This document shows positions 1-9,013 of a DNA stretch of 64,000 bases, in pieces (position 1 is the stretch's first letter; each line of letters starts with the position of its first letter). Position numbers and translations under genes: made by a program. Source of the stretch: Thermoplasmatales archaeon. Lineage in GTDB: Archaea; Thermoplasmatota; Thermoplasmata; Thermoplasmatales; GCA-001856825. Location of the stretch: assembly GCA_026127935.1 (NCBI GenBank), contig JAJSLL010000003.1, positions 1 through 64,000 on the forward strand, given 5' to 3'. A model generated the notes under the pieces. The model searched no databases, had not been told where the DNA came from, and saw only the letters and a list, made by a program, of their open reading frames with translations.

Positions 1-3
1 GGA

Positions 4-105
4 TCCCGGCTGCCGGATTTGAACCAGCGACCTGTGGATGGCGGCGGTTGCGCCACAGCGCTATCCCTCTACAGTCCACCGCTCTACCAACTGAGCTAAG
101 CCGGG
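4..105 (-). tRNA. tRNA-Tyr (GTA) with a 29-nt intron
   Basis: Read on the minus strand, the acceptor arms CCCGGCT and AGCCGGG pair over 7 bp, with A as discriminator. The D arm, the anticodon stem GTGGA/TCCAC and the T arm are complete. The anticodon loop reads CTGTAG, giving anticodon GTA for tyrosine, and is interrupted after position 37 by an intron at window positions 40-68. The first base pair is C1-G72, the archaeal tyrosine identity pair. Removing the intron needs the archaeal splicing endonuclease and a ligase; an RtcB gene lies at 52958-54406. Confidence 0.93.
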
Positions 106-302
106 TAAAGGGTTATCCCTGCAGACAAAAATATTTTTCTATTGGTGGTCAGGCCAAAGAATTTCAGGCTGATTGGTAGAAATAAGATAAACTCAATGAA
201 TCTCAAATCTGTAAGAGTTATACATTAGTGCGCTCCGAGAGCACGAAATTGTTAGGAAAATATTAATTAAGGCGAAATATATTTATTTGCAGGTGAACAC
301 CG

Positions 303-680
303 ATGCCAATGACATTCAGGAAAAAGACCGTTATCAGAACGGATAGACCTCCTAAAGAGCCACGAAAGTTCATAGATCTCAATGAATATCAATACACAGA
401 TGAGCCGGGAGCTGGAACGTCTGTTAAGGTAGGAGAATTAGTAAAATTTGAAGAAGTTCCTCAGTTTTCAGAGATAGTGTTGAACGGAGATTTACTGATA
501 CTGGATTACGCTGCCATTCAATCCGATGAACTTCAGATGAGGCGAATAGTGAGCGAGCTGAAGAGAACAGCTGGAGACAATGGAGGAGACGTAGTGGCTC
601 TTGGGAATAGATACCTCATTGTCACTCCGAGGGGAATGAAGATCGATAGAAATAAGGTAAGAGCACCTTCTTCTCTGTAG
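303..680 (+). CDS. sepF: SepF-like cell division protein
   Basis: This 125-residue protein matches the archaeal SepF (DUF552) family, which tethers FtsZ to the membrane at the division site. The C-terminal half from about residue 55 is the SepF core, with strands around LLILDYAAI and GDVVALGNRYLIVTP and a helix between them. The basic N-terminus (MPMTFRKKT) is where a short membrane-anchoring helix would be expected, but it is not strongly hydrophobic here. AGGTGA at 291-296 is a good ribosome binding site 6 bases before the ATG. A second ATG two codons later is possible. No ftsZ is visible in the window. Confidence 0.88.
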   Translation: MPMTFRKKTVIRTDRPPKEPRKFIDLNEYQYTDEPGAGTSVKVGELVKFEEVPQFSEIVLNGDLLILDYAAIQSDELQMRRIVSELKRTAGDNGGDVVALGNRYLIVTPRGMKIDRNKVRAPSSL

Positions 681-707
681 TTTTTCAACCCTCTTCTTAA
701 TTTTTTT
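681..707 (+). terminator. T-rich intrinsic-type terminator after sepF
   Basis: Two T runs (five and seven residues) follow the sepF stop directly. Archaeal RNA polymerase commonly terminates at such oligo-T tracts without a hairpin. The next gene starts about 100 bases downstream and has its own A/T-rich promoter. Confidence 0.5.
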
Positions 708-811
708 CAGGTTCCCAACTTAGCTATATTGCTGGTTGACTCGGCTTATAGCCATTTTTTTTGAGAAAAAGATGAAGTAAACATTAATAACGATATGAAA
801 ATTCGGGGGAG

Positions 812-2899
812 ATGGCATCAAATCTATTTAGCTGGGAGCTGTTCATACTGGCTACTGCACTGATCGGCTTAGCCTATGCCGCCTTGCAGAGCTTCTTGCT
901 TCTAAGAATTCCAGTTACTGAACAGAAACCAGAGAAAATTTCTCTGTCCATAAGACAGGGCGCCAATGCATTCATGCGGAGGCAGTACACGAACATATTC
1001 ATATTTGCGGCAATTTTAGCAGTAATAATATTCGTTGCATTCTATTTTGCATCTGGCTTGAGCGATGCCTGGAAGTTGACTATTGGTTTCCTGGTAGGTG
1101 CTATTGGATCGGCCGTTGCAGGTCTGATAGGAATGAGTATATCTGTAAGAGCCAATGTCAGAACTGCAATTGAAGCAAAGAAAGGGTTGAATCCTGCTCT
1201 GAAACTTGCGTTCAGGGGTGGAACTGTAACTGGATTAATGGTAGCTTCTCTTGCTCTCCTTGGACTAGTTCTATTTTACATGTGGTTTGGAAGTCCCATT
1301 CCGATGATAGGTTACATATTTGGAGCTTCCCTCGTTAGCCTCTTTGCCAGAGTTGGTGGAGGGATTTACACGAAGGGTGCAGACGTTGGTGCAGATCTAG
1401 TAGGAAAGATTGAAGCAGGAATACCAGAAGATGATCCAAGAAATCCCGCGGTAATAGCCGATAATGTGGGAGACAATGTTGGGGACTGCGCCGGAATGGG
1501 GGCAGATTTGTTCGAGACTTATGTTGTTACTGCTCTATCCGCAATGCTTGTTGGATACTTCATTTACATTAACAGTCTGAGTGCAAACGTGTCACAAAGC
1601 TTAGTTATCTTGCCTCTGGCTATAGGAGGAACTGGAATTTTAGCGACTATAGTTGGGTCTTTCTTCGTCAAAAAAGGTCCGAAGCAGCGAATAATGACCG
1701 CACTTTACAAGGGTCTTATAGTGACGGTAGTACTATCTGCGATAGGATTCTACGCAATAGATTACTATCTTATGAATGGAAATCTTGCAATCTATTTAGA
1801 TGCAATCATAGGTATGATTATTATGGGGGCAATAGTCTATGTGACCGAGTATTATACTTCTGAACGGTTCTCCCCGGTTGCAAAGATTGCAAAGTCATCA
1901 GTCACCGGAACCGGAACGAACATAATCACGGGTCTCTCATACGGTCTCCAGGCTGTTTTCATTCCTGCGGTTGTGATCGTCGGAGGTATCGTGGTTTCAT
2001 ACTATATTACATTTACGTCTTTTGGAAACAACTCTTACATGGGCCTCTATGGTATAGCAATCGCTGCCGCCAGTATGCTGTCTGCAACTGGGATGATAAT
2101 ATCGATCGACTCGTACGGACCGATAACTGATAATGCGGGTGGAATCGCAGAAATGTCAGGTTTCGATAAGAAGACGAGAGACGAAGTGACTGATCCGCTG
2201 GACGCGGTCGGTAACACGACCAAGGCTGTTACGAAAGGCTATGCTATTGGAAGCGCTGCGCTAGCCGCACTGACACTATTTGCAGCATACCAATTTTCTA
2301 TAGATAAGATTGCTAAGTTCAACACGATTCAACTCACTGACCCTATAGTAGTCGCGGGCCTTATAATTGGAGGATCGCTTCCATTCTTCTTCACTTCATA
2401 CCTAATGAATGCTGTAGGAAAGGCAGCCTCCGCAATTGTAGAGGAAGTCAGGACACAATTTAAACTCAAACCTAAGATTCTAACGGGAGAAGATGAGCCA
2501 GATTATGGGAAGGCAGTGGACATAGTCACGAAAGAGGCGCTCAGACAACTCATGGTACCTGCCCTAATAGCGGTATTGACACCAATCGTAATTGGGTTCG
2601 TTCTCGGACCACTTGCGGTCAGCGGCTTATTAATGGGTGTGATAATTGCTGGATTCCCACTTGCGATCATGATGACTGTAGGTGGAGGCGCATGGGACAA
2701 TGCAAAGAAATACATTGAACAGGGGAATTACGGAGGCAAGGGATCCGAAGCTCACAAAGCAGCAGTGGTTGGAGATACGGTAGGAGACGCGACAAAGGAC
2801 ACAGCCGGCCCTGCAATAAATCCACTAATCAAAGTGGTCAACACAATATCGATTCTCTTTGTCACCATAATAATGTATCACTACCTCATCCACATCTAA
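812..2899 (+). CDS. hppA: K+-independent proton-translocating pyrophosphatase
   Basis: This 695-residue integral membrane protein couples pyrophosphate hydrolysis to proton export. The signature DVGADLVGK is at 191-199, the acidic substrate/Mg loop EDDPRNPAVIADNVGDNVGD at about 206-225, and more than a dozen hydrophobic segments cover the rest. Lys471 in GNTTKA is the residue that marks the K+-independent H+-PPase subfamily; K+-dependent and Na+-pumping forms have Ala there. The ATG lies about 22-35 bases after an A/T-rich box near 778-790, so the transcript is probably leaderless. Its stop overlaps the stop of the convergent folP gene. Confidence 0.96.
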   Translation: MASNLFSWELFILATALIGLAYAALQSFLLLRIPVTEQKPEKISLSIRQGANAFMRRQYTNIFIFAAILAVIIFVAFYFASGLSDAWKLTIGFLVGAIGSAVAGLIGMSISVRANVRTAIEAKKGLNPALKLAFRGGTVTGLMVASLALLGLVLFYMWFGSPIPMIGYIFGASLVSLFARVGGGIYTKGADVGADLVGKIEAGIPEDDPRNPAVIADNVGDNVGDCAGMGADLFETYVVTALSAMLVGYFIYINSLSANVSQSLVILPLAIGGTGILATIVGSFFVKKGPKQRIMTALYKGLIVTVVLSAIGFYAIDYYLMNGNLAIYLDAIIGMIIMGAIVYVTEYYTSERFSPVAKIAKSSVTGTGTNIITGLSYGLQAVFIPAVVIVGGIVVSYYITFTSFGNNSYMGLYGIAIAAASMLSATGMIISIDSYGPITDNAGGIAEMSGFDKKTRDEVTDPLDAVGNTTKAVTKGYAIGSAALAALTLFAAYQFSIDKIAKFNTIQLTDPIVVAGLIIGGSLPFFFTSYLMNAVGKAASAIVEEVRTQFKLKPKILTGEDEPDYGKAVDIVTKEALRQLMVPALIAVLTPIVIGFVLGPLAVSGLLMGVIIAGFPLAIMMTVGGGAWDNAKKYIEQGNYGGKGSEAHKAAVVGDTVGDATKDTAGPAINPLIKVVNTISILFVTIIMYHYLIHI

Positions 2900-3966
2900 A
2901 CTTCTCTTAATTTTTTAATTATTTTTACCATTTCTAAATTTTCCTTTATGTCGTGAACTCTGATAATATCAGCTCCCTTCAATATCGATATCGTATTGAA
3001 TGTCAAGGACGAAGTCCCCCTTTCTTCCACCTTCTCAGACGTTACTTGTCCGATAAAGCTTTTCCTCGAAATACCTAACAAAAGCGGATACCCAAGTTTG
3101 ATGTCTCTTAGATTGTTGATAATTGTAAGGTTATCTTCCAGTCTCTTTCCAAATCCTATACCTGGATCTAGAATTACGTTATCTCCGATACCCAGATCAT
3201 TCGCCAATGAAATTTTCCTTAGAAAGAACGTAATAATCTCGTTGATAACGTTATCGTAATGAGGAGAGTCCTGCATTGTTTTAAAGTCTCCCTTCTTATG
3301 CATCACAATCAACGGCACTCCGTATCTATTGGCAAGTTTTCCGATTTCCGAATTTTCCAAACCTGTCACATCATTAATAATGTGCGCTCCCATCTCTAGA
3401 CATTCTCTAAGAACCTCAGGTTTGAACGAATCTATTGAAACTATAAATTTCCTGTTCAAAGCCGCTTCTACTGCTCTAGAAATTCTTTTAAGTTCTTCAA
3501 CTGCTGAAATCGGATTGCTACCTGGTCTTGTACTCTGCCCTCCGATGTCGACCAAGTTGCCTCCTGCATTTTTTATTTCATCCAGTTTAAGTTCTATTTC
3601 ATCCTCAGAAATCCTGCTTTCTGGATAGAACGAATCGGGAGTCATGTTGATTATTGCCATTACTTCAGGAAAATTAAAAGGACAATTTTTATCCTTAATT
3701 TTCAACGAATATTCCTTTTCCCAGAAGTCATTTTTCAGGAGTGGAAAGAATTTAATTGTCAAATCTTTTATGTCTTTGTATTGAAGTGGGTAGACGTGGG
3801 TTAAACCAGAGACCAGTTCGGTTGTGTTAAGATCTAGGCTTTGGGAGGATATCAAGAAGGCGGGAAAACTGTTCACTTCAGATAGTGGGATGTTGTACTC
3901 TCTAGAAATGGCTGTCGGATTAAACCTGAAGTATGTTCCTTCACTCCAAGGTTGTGAATTGCGCAT
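2896..3966 (-). CDS. folP: dihydropteroate synthase, archaeal type with N-terminal extension
   Basis: It condenses p-aminobenzoate or a related arene with a pterin pyrophosphate in pterin cofactor synthesis. The TIM-barrel part starts near residue 100 with the pterin-binding motif INMTPDSF, then DIGGQSTRPGS, SIDSF, HIINDV and GISRKSFIG. The first 95 residues are an extra domain found in archaeal homologues. I chose the ATG at 3966 because GGGAG lies 6 bases upstream. In-frame ATGs at 3993 and 4059 would lengthen the protein but overlap the DUF424 gene more deeply. It probably forms an operon with DUF424 and mcm. Confidence 0.88.
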   Translation of the reverse strand: MRNSQPWSEGTYFRFNPTAISREYNIPLSEVNSFPAFLISSQSLDLNTTELVSGLTHVYPLQYKDIKDLTIKFFPLLKNDFWEKEYSLKIKDKNCPFNFPEVMAIINMTPDSFYPESRISEDEIELKLDEIKNAGGNLVDIGGQSTRPGSNPISAVEELKRISRAVEAALNRKFIVSIDSFKPEVLRECLEMGAHIINDVTGLENSEIGKLANRYGVPLIVMHKKGDFKTMQDSPHYDNVINEIITFFLRKISLANDLGIGDNVILDPGIGFGKRLEDNLTIINNLRDIKLGYPLLLGISRKSFIGQVTSEKVEERGTSSLTFNTISILKGADIIRVHDIKENLEMVKIIKKLREV

Positions 3967-4243
3967 GAGGGACTCCCTGAATGTATACGACATTCTCCGT
4001 TGATATAAATCCCGACTCGATTGCAATACCGACTGATCGGTCCCCAACCAGATTGGCAATAGAACAGATTTGCAAAAGGTCTTTTAGTGCAACATCGTCG
4101 ACTAGCGTTTCCTTATAGAATTTCTCGGAAACACTGAGCTTGTATTTACCTTCTTTAAGGACCTTCCCTAAGAGCTCCTCGTCTGCTGCGGCAAGGAGCG
4201 TATCAGCCGGTGTTCTAAATACTCGAATCCAGATCAAATTCAT
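3941..4243 (-). CDS. DUF424 family protein
   Basis: This 100-residue protein is typical of the archaeal DUF424 family: an N-terminal strand MNLIWIRVF, an EELLGK helix, and the conserved central run SIANLVGDRSVGIAIE before the C-terminal strands. The family's function is not established; it occurs widely in archaea, often beside information-processing genes. Here it sits between mcm (72 bases upstream) and folP (overlapping by 26 bases), consistent with one transcript. Confidence 0.8.
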   Translation of the reverse strand: MNLIWIRVFRTPADTLLAAADEELLGKVLKEGKYKLSVSEKFYKETLVDDVALKDLLQICSIANLVGDRSVGIAIESGFISTENVVYIQGVPHAQFTTLE

Positions 4244-4315
4244 CTTCCTTCTCAGTTGGTTTGGTAGAAGAAATCGTAACAGTATATATCAAGTATTAGT
4301 AGGACTGCTAATTTC

Positions 4316-6421
4316 TCACTTCTCCAGTGCGCGATAGAAACCGGTCACTACTTCGATAACTTCTCCCTTGTCATTCAAAATCTTCAGTTCCCTATCAACT
4401 TGCCTTTCCTCAATACCGTGCTTCTTGGCTTCCTCGCGAATTTCGCGAAGAGACGCTCGTCTCCCAGTACTTGTATCTTGTAACTGCTTAATGATTTCCA
4501 AAATAGAGAAAGCCCCCTTACGATCTTTTGAACTATACCCTGACATTATTACGTCTATATCTTGGATCCCATTTATCACAGTTGCTTGATTCAAGAACGC
4601 TTCCATTAACCTCGTAGCCCTCTCAACATCATCCACTTCAACTCTGTCAGAAAGTCTTACCCGCGCGGAAGCTTCGGAAAGTCTTATCAATGCTTCTAGC
4701 TGTCTCGGTGTAATTGTAACTGAACCCTGTTTTACACTAGTTGCCCTTTTCTCAACGTAGAACTTCTTTATTTTCTCCTCAGCCTTCGGTGACATAATCG
4801 GAAATGAATTTTTCCTCGCGTAAACAATGTATTTCTTAAGGAAATCGCGTTCAAAAGTTGGAAATATCTGCACCTTTTCAACACTTCTTCCGCTCGCAAT
4901 TGTTTCACCAGACTTATGAACTTTCAAAATGTAATCAGCCATTTTATCGTCCATCTTCCCCGGTCTATCGACGATCATAAAAATAAGATCAAATCTTGAA
5001 AGCAGGGTGATTGGCAAATCTGTCTGGCTAGTAAAAGGCTCGTCTTCTTCAAATCTTCCGTATTTAGGGTTTGCCGCTGCCAAGACGGCGCATCTTGACA
5101 TTAAAGTGGCATTTATACCCGCTTTGGAGATAGAGATGGTCTGCTGTTCCATTGCTTGATGCATTGCACCACTATCCTCCCTGTTCATCTTGTCTAGCTC
5201 GTCGACTGCGGCCAATCCACCATCTGCGAGTACTAAGGTCCCGGCCTCCAGAGTCCACCTGCCTTCTGATAGCTCGTCCTTAACTGCTGCGGCGGTAAGT
5301 CCTGCGGCTGAACTTCCTTTGCCCGAAGTGTAGACAGCCTTGGGTGCGATATTCGCAACATAAGTAAGGATCTGTGACTTCGCAACTCCAGGATCGCCTA
5401 GGAGAAGTACGTGTGCGTCCCCCCTAATGTAAGTTCCGTCAGGAAAAGCCTTCCTTTCTCCGCCAAAAAGTTGAAGGATTATAGCTTCCTTGACCATCTC
5501 ATTTCCAAACACTGCAGGGGCTACGCTTCCAACCAATTTTGAATAAATCTCGGGGTCCCTTGCCGCTCTTTTTATCGCGGCGATGTCTTCGTCCTCAAGC
5601 GTGACTTCTTCGTATTCCGAAGATTCCCTCTCTATGAACATAGCTTCCAAGAATACATCGAATTGCCTCGATGCGCCCTGAGCACTTTGCACCTTCTGCT
5701 TTCCTTTGAAGATTCCATTGATGGAAACTCTATCACCAGGGTTGTTCTTTCCGCATAGCTCTTCTTCTAGGTGAACGACGAGTTTGGCTGGTTGTGCCGC
5801 TCCCTTGAGAAATTCTGGTTTCTCTTCGATAGTGATTAACTGGGTATCATAATAGAGAGACTTTTCCGCAATGAATCTAAATTTTGTTTCTTCCTTTGTC
5901 TTACCGCAGTGGTTGCATCTTGGTGGGTCAAGAATTCTGCTGCCAGATTGTGGATAAAGGTGGACCTCTCTGCAATAGCCACACTGAAATGCTGCACTCA
6001 CAACTGTAGGCACCACTTCCGATACTCGCTTCACAACTCCATCAACCTGAAGGAAGGTGTTGAGATCTTCGCTTCGAAGTTCCCTTATATCTCTCTTAAT
6101 ATCAGGTAATTTGGAAGAGATCGAAATCCGTACCCTATTTTTCTTTTCTGTCTTGAAATCATCAGACAAGAGTCCTTCATGAGTGCTGTTTCCCTCTTCC
6201 CAACCATATAGAACCTCTTTCAGACGAACGAGATGATCTTCGGGGTACTTCAGAAAATTAAGAGCGAAATCCGTATTGACCTTATCCATCTCTTCATAAT
6301 TGATCGGCAACACCTTGTCCTTTGAGTCCTTTGAATTTATCCTGAACATATCTGCAGTATGAGACTCAAGGACTGTGCTCCATAGCGATCTTAACTCATC
6401 GTCCCTAAACGACTCTCTCAT
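4316..6421 (-). CDS. mcm: replicative minichromosome maintenance helicase MCM
   Basis: This 701-residue protein is the archaeal replicative helicase. The N-terminal OB/zinc domain holds C147, C150, C169 and C172. The AAA+ domain has Walker A GDPGVAKS at 342-349, Walker B VDELD at 406-410, sensor-1 around AAANPKYG and the arginine-finger region LLSRFDLI near 473-480. The last 80 residues form the expected winged helix. No intein or insertion is seen. RBS use is unclear: an A/T-rich promoter box lies 20-30 bases before the ATG. The gene heads the mcm-DUF424-folP run. Confidence 0.96.
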   Translation of the reverse strand: MRESFRDDELRSLWSTVLESHTADMFRINSKDSKDKVLPINYEEMDKVNTDFALNFLKYPEDHLVRLKEVLYGWEEGNSTHEGLLSDDFKTEKKNRVRISISSKLPDIKRDIRELRSEDLNTFLQVDGVVKRVSEVVPTVVSAAFQCGYCREVHLYPQSGSRILDPPRCNHCGKTKEETKFRFIAEKSLYYDTQLITIEEKPEFLKGAAQPAKLVVHLEEELCGKNNPGDRVSINGIFKGKQKVQSAQGASRQFDVFLEAMFIERESSEYEEVTLEDEDIAAIKRAARDPEIYSKLVGSVAPAVFGNEMVKEAIILQLFGGERKAFPDGTYIRGDAHVLLLGDPGVAKSQILTYVANIAPKAVYTSGKGSSAAGLTAAAVKDELSEGRWTLEAGTLVLADGGLAAVDELDKMNREDSGAMHQAMEQQTISISKAGINATLMSRCAVLAAANPKYGRFEEDEPFTSQTDLPITLLSRFDLIFMIVDRPGKMDDKMADYILKVHKSGETIASGRSVEKVQIFPTFERDFLKKYIVYARKNSFPIMSPKAEEKIKKFYVEKRATSVKQGSVTITPRQLEALIRLSEASARVRLSDRVEVDDVERATRLMEAFLNQATVINGIQDIDVIMSGYSSKDRKGAFSILEIIKQLQDTSTGRRASLREIREEAKKHGIEERQVDRELKILNDKGEVIEVVTGFYRALEK

Positions 6422-6510
6422 CCCGTATTGATACGTCTTCCTTATTTTACTTTTTTTGGAACTCGGAAAGAGTTAGATGCTTTATATCAGGAGATTAAGA
6501 AAGAAAAAAA

Positions 6511-7017
6511 TTAGAATTGATGAACCGGAGTGAATTTAGACCTTATAATGGCGCCTAAGATTGCGAGTATCAAGCCGATGACAGCTATTGCAGCGCCTAC
6601 AATGATAAGAAGTCCATACACTACCAACTGGGAAAGATTAGATTCCAGGATGGCATAGGTAATCAAAGGTGGATGCTTACCGAAAGCTACTAAGTAGTAG
6701 GTTCCACTCAACCCATCATAAATTATGGAATTCCCAGATGGTGTAGTGGGTTGGATTGCATAGTTTCCAACGTTTGTAGAATTCACGGTGTTCAGATCTT
6801 GGGAGGGAATAAGATAAGTTGTCGTATTACCAGTAACGAATACGCTACCATTTGAACCAACAGTTAATTCATTTGAGTAATAAACTCCGCTTGGACTTAT
6901 ATTTAGGGAAGTTCCAACGATTTCAGTCCTACCGCCAGCCTCAACCCCTGCAATTCCCGCAATGACGACACCAATTACAAGTAAGATGATTCCCAAGTAT
7001 AGTAAATCCTTTCTCAC
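6511..7017 (-). CDS. membrane protein of unknown function, two TM segments
   Basis: I do not recognise this 168-residue protein. A hydrophobic segment at about 7-27 follows the basic start MRKDLLYLG, and a second at about 130-158 precedes a short basic tail. Between them is a roughly 100-residue region rich in Ser, Thr, Asn and Gly with several N-x-S/T sequons (for example NGS, NTT, NLS), which points to an extracytoplasmic loop anchored at both ends. It lies 90 bases upstream of mcm on the same strand and may share a read-through transcript, but no functional link is evident. Confidence 0.7.
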   Translation of the reverse strand: MRKDLLYLGIILLVIGVVIAGIAGVEAGGRTEIVGTSLNISPSGVYYSNELTVGSNGSVFVTGNTTTYLIPSQDLNTVNSTNVGNYAIQPTTPSGNSIIYDGLSGTYYLVAFGKHPPLITYAILESNLSQLVVYGLLIIVGAAIAVIGLILAILGAIIRSKFTPVHQF

Positions 7018-7140
7018 GTTAACTCAGTTCGAAAAAATATAACAATTTTTCCTTGAGTCTCGCTGACGATAGAAACAAACAAATATGTTCAAATTTCTTT
7101 GCTCGCACTGACAGCATCAGCATGTCTGCTCTTGAAAACC

Positions 7141-7147
7141 TTTATTA
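7141..7147 (+). promoter_or_regulatory. TATA box of the tRNA-Gly gene
   Basis: TTTATTA lies 29-35 bases before the first base of tRNA-Gly, the normal archaeal box A distance for a transcript starting at or just before the mature 5' end. Confidence 0.55.
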
Positions 7148-7175
7148 CAAAGACGATAATTCACGGTCTGCCACT

Positions 7176-7248
7176 GCAGGTGTTGTGTAGCCTGGTAGCA
7201 CAAAGGCCTTCCAAGCCTTTAGCCCGGGTCCAAATCCCGGCACCTGCA
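7176..7248 (+). tRNA. tRNA-Gly (TCC)
   Basis: The acceptor arms GCAGGTG and CACCTGC pair perfectly, followed by discriminator A. The anticodon arm AAGGC-CTTCCAA-GCCTT gives anticodon TCC. The T loop contains GTCCAAAT in place of the more usual GTTCAAAT. No intron is present and no CCA is encoded. Confidence 0.95.
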
Positions 7249-7592
7249 CTCTGCAAGAAGTTTAATGAAATTGACTAAAAGTTACAAATACTCCATAATC
7301 TATTTTTTAAATTTCTTGGCAAGTATACAAATAAGGTTTTCCACTCGTGACCAGTCCATAACACAACACGTAATCTAGGCTAGCATTCTCTTATTCACTC
7401 ATTATCAGCTTAAGAAGGTTATACTACTCTTAAGTGGAGTTGACAGGTGTTATGTCAATAATATCAATTGGTGGGAAGACAAATTCAGAAATGTTCCCAA
7501 CAAAGATATACGGCGCGGATGGCTTGAAGATTAGCAACATTTTTGTTTCTTTCCGCAGTTTACTCTTATTATCTTGCGTAGGCACTTTACTT
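7249..7592. other. intergenic stretch with no confident gene
   Basis: This 344-base stretch separates tRNA-Gly from the 3' end of trpB2. Short reading frames exist on both strands over 7430-7622, each about 60 codons, but they overlap each other antisense, start with GTG or TTG and resemble nothing I know. A TATA-like GGTTATACT near 7414-7422 would suit a transcript starting close to the GTG at 7434, so a small peptide gene is possible but unsupported. Confidence 0.4.
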
Positions 7593-8957
7593 TCACTGCC
7601 TTTCCCCTTCTTCAACTATTGATGGATAGTTGAATTCAGTTGCTTGGTAATCCTTAAGCTTACCGGAATTGTAAAGTTCATACGCAGAAAGATCGAGAAG
7701 ACCGTGGCCCGAGTTGTTGAAGACGATAACCTCTTCCTTGTTCTCCTTTTTGCACCTTATGGCCTCGTCGATTACGTACCTGATTTCGTGTGCTGATTCA
7801 GGAGCAGGTATGATACCTTCCGTTCTCGCGAAAGTTGTTGCTGCATCAAAAATTGCTGTTTGAGAATAGGCATGTGATTCCATGTACCCCCTCTGAATTA
7901 GATAGGAAATGATTGGTGCCATCCCGTGATATCTTAAACCGCCTGCATGGATCGGTGGATTTCTGTATTCACTTCCCAGTGTGAGCATCTTAAGAAGAGG
8001 AGTTAAATGGCCAGTGTCTCCGTAGTCATAAGTGTATTTCCCCTTGGTTGTGTGTGGAACAGCGGACGATTCGCAGGCAACGAATTTTGAATCCAACTTC
8101 CCTTTAAGCTTCTTTCCCATAAATGGCAAACAGAAACCTCCGAAGTTAGAACCACCGCCGATGTTTCCTACTAGCAGGTCAGGTGTTTCATCAAGTATTT
8201 CCAGCTGTTTTTCAACTTCTTGCCCTATAACCGTTTGGTGCATGAGGACGTGATTTAAGACTGATCCCAAGGTATACCTGGTATTTTCATGGGTGACTGC
8301 ATCTTCAACTGCTTCTGAAATCGCTATACCTAAGGATCCGGGATTATTGGGGTCTTCTTGCAAGAGCTTTTTACCATAGCTAGTTTGGTCGCTAGGGGAG
8401 GAGAAACACTTTGCTCCCCATGTTTCCATCATCACCCTCCTTCCTGGCTTTTGATCGTAGCTCGCTGAAACCATGTATACACGAGCACGGATTCCAAAAT
8501 AGGCGGCAGCCATTGCCAATGCAGACCCCCACTGTCCAGCTCCAGTTTCTGTAGTCAGGTTTTCAATTCCTTGTTTCGCATTGTAATATGCCTGTGCTAA
8601 AGCAGTGTTCGGTTTGTGACTTCCTGCTGGGTTGGTACCTTCCCATTTATAATATATTCTTGCTGGCGTCTTAAGGTATTCCTCCAGTTTTTTGGCTCGA
8701 TATAGTGGAGTGGGCCTAGGAAGCCACCTATATGCCTCAAGTACTTCTTCTGGAATCTTAATGTATCTTTCCGTGGATACTTCCTGCATTACAAGTTCCT
8801 TTGCAAAAACCCTCTGAAGTTTTTCAGAATTGACAGGCTTTAATGTCTCAGGATCTAGCGGAGGAGGAAGTCTTTCGGGTAGGTCTGCTTGGATGTTGTA
8901 CCATCTTGTTGGGATATCTTCCTGGTCGAGGAATATTGCCCTGTCCATTAGTGCCAT
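7593..8957 (-). CDS. trpB2: tryptophan synthase beta chain, TrpB2 type
   Basis: This 454-residue PLP enzyme converts indole (or O-phosphoserine in some TrpB2 enzymes) with serine to tryptophan. The PLP lysine is K115 in GSHKPN, the catalytic Glu is E137 in TETGAGQWGS, and the phosphate-binding loop GGGSN is at 267-271. The long N-terminus with PTRWYN and LPPPLDPET and the overall length mark the TrpB2 rather than the TrpB1 branch. No trpA or other trp genes lie nearby, so it may act as a stand-alone indole-salvage enzyme. A perfect inverted repeat lies just upstream of its likely TATA box. Confidence 0.94.
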   Translation of the reverse strand: MALMDRAIFLDQEDIPTRWYNIQADLPERLPPPLDPETLKPVNSEKLQRVFAKELVMQEVSTERYIKIPEEVLEAYRWLPRPTPLYRAKKLEEYLKTPARIYYKWEGTNPAGSHKPNTALAQAYYNAKQGIENLTTETGAGQWGSALAMAAAYFGIRARVYMVSASYDQKPGRRVMMETWGAKCFSSPSDQTSYGKKLLQEDPNNPGSLGIAISEAVEDAVTHENTRYTLGSVLNHVLMHQTVIGQEVEKQLEILDETPDLLVGNIGGGSNFGGFCLPFMGKKLKGKLDSKFVACESSAVPHTTKGKYTYDYGDTGHLTPLLKMLTLGSEYRNPPIHAGGLRYHGMAPIISYLIQRGYMESHAYSQTAIFDAATTFARTEGIIPAPESAHEIRYVIDEAIRCKKENKEEVIVFNNSGHGLLDLSAYELYNSGKLKDYQATEFNYPSIVEEGERQ

Positions 8958-8993
8958 AGATAGAGAGGCAAGACTATTACATTAATGTTGTTA

Positions 8994-9013
8994 TTTGGAC
9001 ACCAATGTCCAAA
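8994..9013 (-). promoter_or_regulatory. candidate operator: 8-bp perfect inverted repeat upstream of trpB2
   Basis: TTTGGACA and TGTCCAAA form perfect 8-base arms around CCAA. The repeat ends 37 bases before the trpB2 ATG. The A/T-rich element at about 8979-8990 (ACATTAATG on the minus strand) is well placed as the TATA box, which puts the palindrome directly upstream, where an activator or a BRE-blocking repressor would bind. The regulator is unknown. Confidence 0.5.

Noticed and set aside
224..240. Short GC-rich hairpin (GTGCGCTCCGAGAGCAC) upstream of sepF
   Set aside because: The stem is bulged and short, and there is no clear link to tRNA processing or sepF regulation.
2896..4059. Longer folP start at 4059
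   Set aside because: It would overlap the DUF424 gene by 119 bases, with no ribosome binding site as good as the GGGAG before 3966.
7430..7622. Two antisense small frames after tRNA-Gly
   Set aside because: They overlap each other, start with GTG or TTG and match nothing. At most one could be real and neither is supported.
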